From the NCBI GenBank assembly GCA_949752745.1, contig OX457024.1, positions 112,100,104 to 112,164,103 of the forward strand: a stretch of 64,000 nucleotides of DNA. Reading direction: 5' to 3'. The notes under the pieces were generated by a model that worked only from the letters and a program-made list of their open reading frames with translations, had not been told where the DNA came from and made no database searches. Shown in pieces: positions 14,261 through 24,189 of this stretch. This DNA comes from Protula sp. h YS-2021. Lineage: Eukaryota > Annelida > Polychaeta > Sabellida > Serpulidae. Both the position numbers and the translations under genes were made by a program. The first letter of the stretch is position 1, and each line of letters starts with the position of its first letter.

Positions 14261-15711
14261 TCACAGCAACAACAAAATGGCATTCACGCAAATACAAAAT
14301 AAGGCGATGATGTCAAGCATAAAGTACTTCCACAGCGGCATATCCATATAAAACGGTCTCAAGTGGCCAGCGCCAAACGTTAAAAACTGTTCAATCCAAA
14401 AGGCCGCTGTATCTTGTGAGGAAGGCAACGACTGCTAGATATCTGAGCATTTTTTAATGTTGTTTTTATAAATCGGATCATTTATAAGTTCTAGGATGTT
14501 GTGCCGTAAATCGCCAACAGAGAAGTGTTTGGGATCTATTTTTAGAACATAGCCACGCATGACTGCGCGATCAGCGTTATACATTTGGTCACTCATGAGT
14601 GGTAATATGGGCACTGGAATTCCGTGGTAAACGCTCTCCAGCTGTCCACTGTTACCCACATGCATTATAAATAGTTTCGTCTGCACATGTGCAAGTAAAT
14701 CGTTTTGCGGAATCCACTGTCGTATCAACACGCTTTTAGTACGTCACACGGTATGTCACATACGTGACGCATAATGATGTTTTGCTTTAACTTTTTAAAC
14801 ACCATCATCATTTTTTCAAAAACATTTTTCGGCATGCCTTGAGTTGCAGATCCAAAACTTATTACAATAATCCCTTCGTTTGAAGAATTTATAAACGTAT
14901 CCAGCTCGTCTGCTATAAGTTTACCTCTCCGGGCTCCTAAACCTCCAATAAACCGATAATGCGGGCGAAAACGCGATGCACATCCAAACATAGCACATCT
15001 ATATTTTATAAAAACATGGCCGAATTTTTTTAAATCCAATGTTAGGTTTTTCTGGTACTAATTCTGTTAATAAATCATCATGAATTTCGAAACCATAAGA
15101 TGGCGTTATGAAAAGATGCGAAAAGCATCGTAACGAAAGGTTTGATAGTCTGTCCAAAAATGTTGAATTTTCGTTCTGAAATAGCAAAGGAAATTCTCCT
15201 TCAGTGGAAGGCAAACTTGGTACTCTGGCAATCCATGGGTCTGGTCGAACATTCAACGTAATGTACTGCAACTCCAGATAATATGGTATTAAATAAATAG
15301 CTCATACTTGTTTTGTTTTAGTGTTTTTAGCAAAAGTTTGTCTCTGTCTTGTTTAAGTGTTTTTAGCTAAAGTTTGTCTCTGAAAATATCCCTTACTTGA
15401 GATATTGATACTAAGGACATATCTTTCATACCCTGAATGAGGCTTGCTGTGTTAAACGCTATATCGTCCACCTGATTCAAATCCACGAATTTTGTGTAGT
15501 TCGGGACAATGGTAGTAAGGCCTTCTTGCTTGGGCAGGTATTCGGAGTGGTTTGTTACGAGTACCTCCACTTGGTGTCCGCGATTTATTAATTCCTTCCC
15601 TATGATTGAGAAGAAGTTGACGTGCTCATGGTGATCGACCGGCAACATTAACACACGTGATCCCGATGCCGTAACAAAACTCATGTATAGGTATAACATA
15701 TACTTTTCCAT
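14261..15711 (-). pseudogene. UDP-glycosyltransferase (GT1/UGT family) pseudogene, full length
   Basis: UGTs transfer a sugar from a UDP-sugar to small lipophilic acceptors and are anchored in the ER by a C-terminal membrane helix. The whole protein can be followed on the minus strand. It starts with Met at 15709-15711 and a hydrophobic leader, then SRVLMLPVDHHEHVNFFS (N-terminal acceptor domain with the expected His). About 14999-15271 holds DPWIARVPSLPS. About 14725-15039 holds FIGGLGARR and IIVISFGSATQGM. About 14435-14731 holds the nucleotide-binding signature WIPQNDLLAH ... HVGNSGQLESVYHGIP ... SDQMYNADRA. After an in-frame TAG the same frame resumes with AAFWIEQFLTFGAGHLRP and a hydrophobic tail ending at TGA 14261-14263. 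Breaks: a stop at 15367-15369, further stops before 15271, and frame changes near 15015 and 14740. The usual HGG of the signature is HVG. Coding is uninterrupted by introns. A cag acceptor-like site just upstream (exon edge 15726) suggests a 5' intron, arguing against a processed copy. About 483 codon equivalents; functional UGTs are ~500-530. Confidence 0.88.
15311..15382 (-). repeat. 36-bp tandem duplication inside the UGT pseudogene
   Basis: 15311-15346 and 15347-15382 are two copies of one 36-bp unit (gtgtttttag(c/ct)aaagtttg core) differing at about four positions. It adds 12 codons without changing frame. On the minus strand one copy reads RDKLLLKTLKQ, while in the other one base change turns a Leu codon into TAG. 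Confidence 0.85.
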
Positions 15712-15949
15712 CCTTTCCGCTAAATCCTGCAAAATAAAACAAATACTTAACCTATTTTGTATGACAAATACAGTTTTATGTTATTTTATTTCACAATTAT
15801 ATGATTACTTATGTTGTTTAAATTCGACAGATGCAAAAAGTTAATGTTTGATAAAAATAAAAAACAATGAAGTGATTCAAACATTGAATTTCTTTCATTA
15901 TTGTCAGTTCAAAGAATACGGTAGTGTTTTTGAAGCGTATGTGACGTTC

Positions 15950-16890
15950 TCCAGCAAACATTTAGAATGACGTCGGACTGACGTGTCGGTTTTGGTTGTA
16001 TATAAAATGGAACCGACGTCTGGTTTTCAACGTCGGGTTTCAACGTCAATCCGACGCGGTTTTTAGTTGCATATGAAAAGAAACCGACGTCGGTTTTTCA
16101 CGGCAGATTGACGTTGAGATTCTGAGTTCAATTTTTGGTTCAAACCCGTAAAACAAATTTGTTTAAAATAACGTTTAAAAAACGTTTTTCCAGAATTTTT
16201 TAAAGTTGCAAAAAAAAAGTTTTCTGAAGGTTGCCTATGAAATGCCTAAAATTGTTTTTACAACGGTCTAAAAACGTTTTATAAAGCCCTTTTAGAACGT
16301 TTCATACACACCCTTAAGAAAACTTTTTTCGTGAAACATGCGTAAAACAAAAGATTTAACAAATATCCTTCAGCATTCAAATAGTATTCAATCTGGGAGG
16401 CTGCATCTTACACCATCATCACATCATATTTTATTTTATATGAAATGGAACCAAATGAAACTGACGTCGGTTTGTCACGGCAGATTGACGTCGGGATTTC
16501 GAGGTCAATTTTTGGTTGACATTCAATGGATATGGAACCCACGTCAACAGTGTCAACCACTAAAACTTAAGACTCTTGTTTTCTCTTGACCACCTGGTTA
16601 AACATCACAGAATAGTCTTTTTCGCAATCTCTTTACTACCAAAACACACCCCTATCTTTCACTGTATTTAGCAAATCTGACTCTGTCAATAGAAAAACTT
16701 TTTGAAAATATGAGATATTGCTAAATATACCCAAAAAACACCTGTTTACCTTGAAAATGCATGGTTTCTTTCAACATCTTTAGAATGTTTGCGAATCGTT
16801 AAGAATGCCGAAGCTGCTTTTAAACTTGGCTTTGAATTTTCCAATAAAATAATAAACCCATAATAAACAACATGGTACAGATTCGCTAAT
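15950..16890 (+). mobile_element. DNA transposon copy 1 (CCAGCAAA end), right end lost
   Basis: Left end CCAGCAAACATTTAGA is followed by gacgtcgg-rich subterminal repeats (ggttttggttgtatat, aaatggaaccgacgtc), an AACGTTTT-rich stretch, and an internal block (16561-16880) matching 18675-19080 of copy 3. The right terminus with TTTGCTGGG was not found. The internal block matches the coding remnant of copy 3 but is stop-riddled. Confidence 0.65.
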
Positions 16891-16941
16891 TTAAGTTATG
16901 TGGTTACAACAAACACAACAAAACAATTGTGATATAGTTAT

Positions 16942-18215
16942 CCCAGCAAACATCTGACGTCTTCTGGGAGTTGTAAAATGGTTCTTATTTGGTCATGACG
17001 TCAATACAACGAAATTAAAACTTTTGAACGTCGTAAAAATGTCCGGTTTGGTAGCGATGTATATGGCGGGAAACCGACGGGTTGTAAAGTGGCTGTTATT
17101 TAGTTATGACCTCAATACAACCAAATTCGAACTTTTGAAATGTCAATTATCCTGTACTTTTGCGATAAAAAAGACGGGATGGTGGACCATTTAATTATTA
17201 GTTTTGTTAACTATGCCACAGTCAGATTTGTTGAACACAATGAGTAGGGGGAAATGGGGATTCTGCGTCGATCAATCATCGTGACGTCATCAATCACATG
17301 ACATCAAGCCCCGCCCACTATTACCATCTGTATATCATCAGACAATAGATGAGAAATGGGTGTTCTGGATCAGTCAATCATCTTGACGTCATCATGAAGT
17401 CATCAATCAAACCCCGCCCACTAACCCTAATACCGTTTGTCTATCATCATGACGTAATCAATCAATCATCGTGAGCAGTGTGTAAATGAGAGTTCTACCA
17501 CAGCCGCCATCTTGGACTTTGGAATGGCTTTGTACCAAGCAGTGTCAACCAAAGTCACTTGATCAATATCGACAAATAGGGATGGAGAAGTAGAGGAAAA
17601 TGACAGTTCTACAGCAGCCAATCATCGTGACGTCATCAATCAAAGCCCGCTTCCTCGCGACAGCGACCCCCTCGCGGTAGCAAGCTTTTGCAAAGGTTTG
17701 TGTGATGGACGCATCATTCAAAGATGTGTTCAAATGGTCAGCTCATTCAAAGACGTGTTCTAATGAGCAGAAGATACATTTGTTAGGTTATGTGGGAAAT
17801 TTGACAAAATTTACTTTTAGGCATATTACAATCGAATGTGACATGTCCCTACAAAACTGAGAACTTGGAAACCAAATTGACACGAAACCTGTGTGTATAA
17901 AAGGACGTCTGAGAACACATTTTAGCATATCAGTGGAAGCATCAACAATGGCAGCCACTTCAGCAGAATCCTCATTCCCCCAACTACAATGAAAGACAGG
18001 GGGTGCGTTTGTTAGTTGTTAAGAGATTTCGAGAGAAGCTGTTGGGTGATGTTGAACAAGGTGGTCTCGAGGAATAAAACAGCCGATTGTAGTCTGAATT
18101 GGAGTCAAAAATCAACGTCGGATTGACGTCGGAATCCAACGCCATACTGATGTTGAAAATCTGACGTCGGTTCCATTTCATATACAACCAAATCCGACAC
18201 GTCAGTCAGACATCA
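16942..18215 (-). mobile_element. DNA transposon copy 2 in inverse orientation, with insertion
   Basis: Begins CCCAGCAAACATCTGACGTC, equivalent to the reverse complement of the right end of copy 3, then attttggtcatgacgtcaat-type sequence (present twice, 16976-17035 and 17083-17140). It continues through a coding remnant matching the minus strand of copy 3 (SFVNYATVRFVEHNE, then after a ~750-bp interruption RFREKL and GDVEQGGLEE). It ends in subterminal gacgtcggttccatttcat and aaatccgacacgtcag. The outermost bases of that end are not recognisable. Confidence 0.6.
17238..17985. repeat. Minisatellite-like insertion, CAATCATCGTGACGTCATCA units
   Basis: Interrupts the coding remnant of DNA transposon copy 2. 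It contains repeated phrases gtcaatcat(c)gtgacgtcatcaatca, accccgcccacta and gaaatgggtgttctg at ~110-130-bp intervals near 17270, 17370, 17460 and 17625. Similar phrases recur near 60945-61150. CRE-like TGACGTCA cores are frequent. Confidence 0.55.
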
Positions 18216-18442
18216 AAAACGACTCATTTGTATACCGAAACGTTTACTTGCTACATTTGTCACCCTATCACAGCGTAGCAATCGAAACTGAAGTGCATTT
18301 GACAGCGGCACTGCTTTTCTCTTCAGTCGTCACCAAAGCGCCAAAGACGGGGACAGAGAACTAACTGAGAGATAACGGTATTCCTTGCCCCTTGCACCCT
18401 TTGTTATATAACCTTTGCAATAGAAACATTGATCATTAAAAA

Positions 18443-18515
18443 TGTCGGTAAAGGATGTCGGAATGATGTCGATTTCAGGTCATATACGTCGCAACCAAAT
18501 CCGACACATTTAGTT
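18443..18515 (-). repeat. Fragment of the same DNA transposon end
   Basis: Inverse-orientation subterminal segment (gatgtcggaatgatgtcg, gcaaccaaatccgacac) like the end of copy 2, without a clear terminus. Confidence 0.4.
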
Positions 18516-18577
18516 GAGTAAAATAAAAACATCACAGAAGGGTGCAAAAAATATCTGATTTATAAGAGCCAACCCCT

Positions 18578-19268
18578 CCCAGCAAATATTTGGACGTCAG
18601 AATGTCGGGTTGACTTTTGACGACGGGCCGGTTTTGGTTGTATAGGAAGAAATGGAACCGACGTCGATTTTTGGACTCCAATGGTTTTTTTTTATTCCTC
18701 TTAACCACCTTGTTCAACATCACCCATCAGCTTCTCTCGAAATCTCTTAACTAACAAACGCACCCCGTGTCTTCCACTGTGTTTAACAAATCTAACTGTG
18801 ACATAGTTAACAAAACTAGCTGTTACATGGTCCAGAGTCCCGTCTTTGTTATTGCAAATGGAGTCGAAAGTGACGTGTTCAGTCAATAAAAAGTTTCGGA
18901 AAGTGTGAGATATGGCCAAATATACCTATAAACTAAATATTCGTTTTACCTTAAAATGTGTAGTTTCGTTCGACATCCGACATCTTTCAAATGTCTGCAA
19001 ATCGTTAAGAGCTCCGAAGCTGTTTTTAAACTTCGCTTTGAATTTTCCAATAGAATAATAAATTAAAATATAAAAAACAACCAGCTTGCAAGCACGATGC
19101 GTTGTTTTCAACGCTTTAACAGCACAGAGTATTTTCTAGGAACGTTCCATAAGTACTCAAGGCTATGACGACAGGCAATGACGTATGTGCATCAGCGAAG
19201 TTCAGATTTGATTGGATTAACGTTATGACCAGAACACAACCGCAAAAAGACGCTGGATATTTGCTGGG
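18578..19268 (+). mobile_element. DNA transposon copy 3 with both termini
   Basis: Starts CCCAGCAAATAT and ends ATATTTGCTGGG, a perfect 12-bp terminal inverted repeat. Subterminal gacgtcagaatgtcggg and ggttttggttgtatagg lie at the left and gttatgaccagaacacaacc at the right. Length is 691 bp. CT flanks both ends, which could be a 2-bp target duplication, but that is too short to be convincing. It has no transposase and is presumably non-autonomous. It is the complete reference copy for the other two in this cluster. Confidence 0.8.
18690..19111 (-). pseudogene. Unidentified coding remnant carried by the DNA transposon
   Basis: Two minus-strand frames (18926-19111 and 18701-18919) read as parts of one protein-like sequence: KFKAKFKNSFGALNDLQTFE, RCRMSNETTHFK, then SHTFRNFLLTEHVTFDSIC, NNKDGTLDHVTASFVNYVTV, RFVKHSGRHGVRLLVKRF and REKLMGDVEQGG. 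The second half is conserved at the protein level in copy 2 (SFVNYATVRFVEHNE; KRFREKL.GDVEQGG) and, decayed, in copy 1. I do not recognise the family. No transposase catalytic motif is visible. It could be a host-gene fragment captured by the element or the remains of an element-encoded protein. Confidence 0.45.
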
Positions 19269-20077
19269 CTCTTACCCCCTATAAAATATGTACAAAAATA
19301 TGCAATAAATTAAAAAAACACTCGCGAAATGAAACCCGAAAATAAAAAAAAAAAAAAAACAGAAGAAAAGAAACAACAAAAGTTCGACGTTTGAAACAAA
19401 TTTTTAACCTCTTAAAATAAACAATAACAAATAAAGGGTAAAAAGGGAAATGGCTGACAAACCATACATTCTTAGCTTGCAGTTATTGTGTGAAATAAGC
19501 TTAATACAATATCTACATCTTAAATCCACTATTTTACGTCATTGTTAAGTATTTTGGCTTCTTATATTTGCATAAAAATGAAGCCGCACATTTTGCAAGT
19601 TGTATTACCCTAGCTATTGCCGTTCCGCAACAATATCTCCTGGATTACTCTCCATGCAATTGCTCTTTATACTGCAGATAGCTCAGGAATTGCTTAACGT
19701 TTAATGTTCGACAGCGCTTAACTAAGCAAAACCGATCTTGCTCTATTGTTTTCATACTGTGGATCTACTTGGGAATAGCTGATGCACTGTGTTACTTCAT
19801 AACGATAACGACAATCCGCTAGGCGTTCATGCTTTGGCTTTGCATAGGATTAGCCGATCCAGGTGAAATTAGTCAATCCTGAGTGTACCTTTTCATACTG
19901 CGAATTTGCTCAGGATTAGCTAACTTATTCCGAAGCAAATCCGCAGCATGAAAATAGCATATGTCATGTCACATTTAGCACAGTATACTGATTTGCACTA
20001 ACGGCGGTTGATCTTTTTCCTATATGCGTGATGCATAAATCACTCGTTATATTTATATTTACTAATATAACGAATAT
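19269..20077. other. Gene-free DNA with a degenerate CATACTGCGGAT repeat
   Basis: Three diverged phrases of the form atactg(c/t)(a/g)gat.t.ctcaggaattgct occur near 19670, 19752 and 19890. Otherwise AT-rich sequence without genes. Confidence 0.45.
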
Positions 20078-20228
20078 TTTTTGAGATCAAAAATACATTT
20101 ACAGAGATCAAAAATATAATTACAGATAGCAAAAATTAATTCTTGACATAAAAAGATGAATTTTTAGATAAAAATTATTTCTTTATATCAGTAACTGCCT
20201 AATAAATGTGAAAATGGCATTCCATAAA
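20078..20228 (-). repeat. End fragment of the GATATCAAAAAT MITE family
   Basis: Repeated gagatcaaaaatac-type 12-bp phrases end in taataaatgtgaaaatggcattccat, the reverse complement of the terminus at 47360. Only this end of the element is recognisable here. Confidence 0.6.
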
Positions 20229-20344
20229 TTTCATATTCTGGACTGCCAAAATAGCAAATATCGATAAAATGATATCATAAATTGGTCACAGCCAAAACAG
20301 GAGGTCACGAAAAATCCTCGGAAAAAGCGCTTGAATAGGGAAAT

Positions 20345-20462
20345 ACTACTACCACTACTGCAACTTCTACTGCTACTACCACTACTACTATTACTACTAC
20401 TACTACTTCTACTACGACGACTAATAATAATAATATAAGTAATGATAATAATAATAATATGG
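20345..20462. repeat. (ACT)n and (AAT)n microsatellite
   Basis: Imperfect actacta runs followed by aataata runs. The Ser-rich minus-strand frame is an artefact. Confidence 0.9.
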
Positions 20463-22054
20463 AAAAAGAGAAACATACGGAATTTCAGAAAAATAACTTT
20501 CTTGCATGAGGTTGTAAGTGATCCTTCCGATTGTTTTGTTCTTTTCTCTTAATGCTACTCGTGAGTTTGGACCATTGATTTTATATGTTTACATCAGTTT
20601 TAAAGTTTAAACCCCATGAAATGAACGGGGTGAGTGGGGGAAGGGAGACAAATGTGTTATCATGCGTGTGCAGGGTTTAAAAACAACCCTTTTAGTTGGA
20701 GACCAAGTTTGAAAAATAACCTTCGTAAATGTCACCGCCCAGCTGCTCAGTTACAAAATATGCAGACGTGTAACAGTGAGCAGTATCTGTATAATTTTTG
20801 GGTGTTCTTTTTGTGCAAACCGGAAAAAAATCCGATCTTTTTATTGGAATTGGCACTCCATGTTGACCACGCTTAGACCAAATATTAAACCTTTTACTTG
20901 GCGTTCTTTCTTTCTTCCTTTTTCACACACATGGTAAAACTTATGGCATTAACCACTGCTTCCTCCCGCCTCCTTCAAATCCTTCGTTTCACAGGATAAA
21001 AGGATTGATTCCTCGTTTTACAAAAGGACTTACTCTCGGCCAAAAAATGTCTTCACAGTCCGAATAAAAGCATTGCTCCTGAAATCTGATTAAAAGAATT
21101 GTTCTTTAACATCTAAATGAAAAAAAGTGTTTTTGAAATGCAAATTAAAGAAATGTCCTTGAAATCCAAATAAGAGAATTATATACTACATGAAGATGTT
21201 AAGTGTGATCTCTGCTATGGATATAGCTATAAACCATACTTTAACAGATTCACCAAGTGAACACTGTGGGAGTTTTTTTTCAAAATGTGAAAATGAAACG
21301 TTGTACTCTTTTCAGGTCAGGCAGTTAACAATTTTAACATTAAATTTCATGGTAGTTGGTTGCTTTGGCGGCATGTAACTTAGCAGGTTCCATTGTGTCT
21401 AGAAAACAGTAATGTCGTAGTCTGAATCCATCGTAAACTAAGATCATGTATATTCTAAAATCATAAAATAAACAAACCCTTTTAGAACCTATACTGATAC
21501 TGTATAATTTTACTAGGTCAACGAGTTCGCTCTGAAATTTCATAGTAAATCCACAAAAGGAAATCTATTTTTGTTTATTTTTAATTGTTTTAAACATTAA
21601 ATCCCAGAATTGTGCAGTGCAATCACAATTGAAAACGAAGGCAGGATATTTAGATGTTATGTAACAGTTTAATTTTTATTTAACATAATTGTTCCATCTT
21701 GATCGTTAGGTTTGCCCAGTTGCTGCATTTCTTTTTAATCCAAATATACATCTTTTGCGCTATCCACACATTTAATTAACAAGTTGCATGTTTATAGAAG
21801 ATAAGAGGTACTCAATAGAGAATTGACCACGGCACAATGTCCGTGGCCATTGTGCCCAGCCGTAAAAGACGAAAGTAGAAACCGACCAATTTTGACAAAG
21901 TTTAGATTTGGTAGAAGGTCTCATGGGCAACACTGCTATCAAAAGTATTGAGCATTTTTGTGTTTCTCCCTGTCCGTTCATCAACCACATTAACACTTAT
22001 TAAGCATTATTACGAACCTTGAAAAAAGCAAAGCACACAAAAAACTAAATTGAT
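20463..22054. other. Gene-free DNA
   Basis: AT-rich. Some ~30-bp echoes of aaatccaaataaaagaattgtt occur near 21040-21180. No protein-like frame with support. Confidence 0.5.
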
Positions 22055-22135
22055 TCCTGACTGGGGCTTGAACTCTCAAGCTCGTGGCTTTGCTTGAGAA
22101 TCCGCTAGTGCTTTCGAGATGAGTGATCAGGAACC
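22055..22135 (-). repeat. tRNA-like repeat, copy 1
   Basis: On the minus strand a CCTGATC ... GTCAGG acceptor-like pairing and a gagttcaagcccc B-box-like segment are visible. The anticodon stem does not pair, so a working tRNA is unlikely. A related sequence in the same orientation lies at 22605-22680. Confidence 0.4.
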
Positions 22136-22280
22136 CAGCAAAAACATCATGTCAATTCTATTGCAATATTTGTGCACTTTGAACGTTATTGGCCAGAAAG
22201 AAAAATATTTTGCTTCTCATCCTCATTTAAGAAAAAATCAACAGCACTGCCAGGGATCTTTTGAGATAAATTTCTCTGAT

Positions 22281-22341
22281 AACAATAATGATAATAATAA
22301 TAACAATAATGATAGTAATAATTATGATAATAATGATGATA

Positions 22342-22414
<73 letters not shown>
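22281..22414. repeat. (GAT)n microsatellite
   Basis: Imperfect aataat/gataat start leading into a pure GAT run from about 22346. It creates poly-Asp (plus) and poly-His (minus) frames that are not genes. It lies between the two tRNA-like copies. Confidence 0.95.
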
Positions 22415-22604
22415 GTTTTTAAAATTAATAATTTCACATCCAGTATGGCTTAAAAATGTCAATTTTATGTTTGAAAACCGAAAAACAACCGCACGTAGCA
22501 CACCTAAAATATATGCCCTTCCTTAAATAAAGAAATGAATTTTATACTGAGAGCAACACTAAAAATATAGCGGGTAAACAAAATACACACATTAAATAAA
22601 TTAA

Positions 22605-22680
22605 TTCCTGACTGGAGCTTGAACTCATAATCTCTTGATTCACTTGTGAGTACGCAAACCACTGCTTGTAAGGGAAGCAG
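22605..22680 (-). repeat. tRNA-like repeat, copy 2
   Basis: Shares attcctgactgg(a/g)gcttgaactc with 22060, then diverges. The upstream cacacattaaataaattaat also resembles the sequence before copy 1. Possibly a decayed SINE head. Confidence 0.35.
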
Positions 22681-23099
22681 AACAAAGTGTTTCCCATTTT
22701 TGAGGGAGGGATTTCATATCAGTACGGATACGAGTAGGGTGTTATTTTACTTCCATGATTTTTTGCTACAAAAACATTCTTTTACAAATTAGACTTTTAT
22801 GCACTCCTCTGCAATGTTTTCTGTGTTTAAGTTACTTTAATATTGCGATACCAAGTACACACTTCCAGCTGTGCGTCGCATGACGGTTTCGTTTCCGAAA
22901 TAAAATGAGGTAGCGGACGTCTTGGAGATCAGTAGTCTATTAAAATATGCTTCACTTTATAGCGCTAATCAAAATAATATGACAAAATTGCACCACATCG
23001 CACTCACAATCGACGTTCATTCAGGAATTTTTAGATAAATCTATCAGGAGCCCTCTAAGCCCTTAGTTAACCAGGTCTTTGTGTATTTTTAAGCCCTAT
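22681..23099. other. Gene-free DNA
   Basis: No feature recognised. Confidence 0.4.
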
Positions 23100-23640
23100 C
23101 GTATGTTTTCTTCGAATCAAAGAATACCGAGACAAAGTGCTTATTATTAATAAAACCTCATGCATAATTCTGGCCTTCCAAGGTGACCAATAGTATTTCT
23201 TTGTTTTCTGAAGGCACTCTAAATATCAACAAGTACATGATTGTTTTTTAGATGCCAGGTTAGGCTTTCAGCTATCACTAATTCAAATATTCTGCAAAGA
23301 GAGCTTGTGACATTGGTCGATAGTTTTGTGAATTTGTTGGATATTTGTTTGGTTTGGTGTATAGGGGTTATTATGACCTCTTTCCTTATTTTAGGCACCA
23401 GTCTTCAATATATTGTTTAACAAATCGAGCAGAATGTTAATGCTCTGATCATGGAGATGTTTTAACCTTTTGGTAATATATGCCATCAGTACCCGCGGTT
23501 AAGTAATGGGAATCATTTACAACCTTTTTGAGTTCTTCAATAAAAATTCTGTTGTATTCTTCTTTGTTATTGGAACTGATGTTAATGCAGTGTGTTTCTT
23601 CTATTTCTTTATGGTATCTTCACTGCTATGATTTTGAGGG
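23100..23640 (-). mobile_element. LINE reverse transcriptase, N-terminal part (broken)
   Basis: On the minus strand, frames joined across several stops and shifts read like the N-terminal fingers of a non-LTR reverse transcriptase: a NILLDLLNNIL-like helix, NNPYTPNQ / TPIHQTKQ, then LCRIFELVIA, LTWHLKNNHVLVDI and SAFRKQRNTIGHL. These correspond to the family pattern in which a KxGD..NYRPIS segment precedes ..R...HLE.N.LL...SGFR..R. All frames are broken. It is oriented opposite to the C-terminal part at 24190. Confidence 0.6.
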
Positions 23641-24189
23641 GATGAATTGTATTCAAATGTTTTCACAAGTATTAGATATGTCTTTAGGATCTGGGATGGT
23701 ACTTTTGTTATTTCTCAGATAGCAAAATGGACTAGAAGAAGTTTTCTCAAGAGAATCATGTCCCAAGTTTTCGTAGGGACTGATGTAGTTAGCTTCGAAA
23801 CATGGTCTTAACTTGAATAACTAGAAACGTGCATGAGCGTGAAAGCATACGGTTTGGTTTAATAAAACTGGAAAATAGTGATTTTCGCAAAGATCGTCTA
23901 AACAAAATAGGTAAATTTTAAAAACAAGAAACTGTAGATAGGTCTACATTGCAGAAACTGTAGATAGGTCAATACAAGTGTCTTAACAAGTACCACGGTG
24001 AATGTAGATTGGAGATTTGATATTGAATAAGAAGAGACCATAGCGGATTAAAAGATTTTCAGCTGGCTTGCTATTACTAAAATTGCCTCCGCTCCCTCGG
24101 CTACCTCATGGTACTGTGTTATTTGACGCAACTGATGAAGTAAGTTTGTTGTTTATTTTCACTTAATGAGACCTGTTAATTAGAAAACC

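Noticed and set aside
14435..15732. Multi-exon functional UGT with introns at the frame breaks
   Set aside because: The breaks overlap or abut without GT/AG borders, conserved segments run into each other across them, and in-frame stops occur. A pseudogene explains it better.
22119..22526. Poly-Asp (plus) and poly-His (minus) proteins
   Set aside because: Both are translations of the GAT microsatellite.
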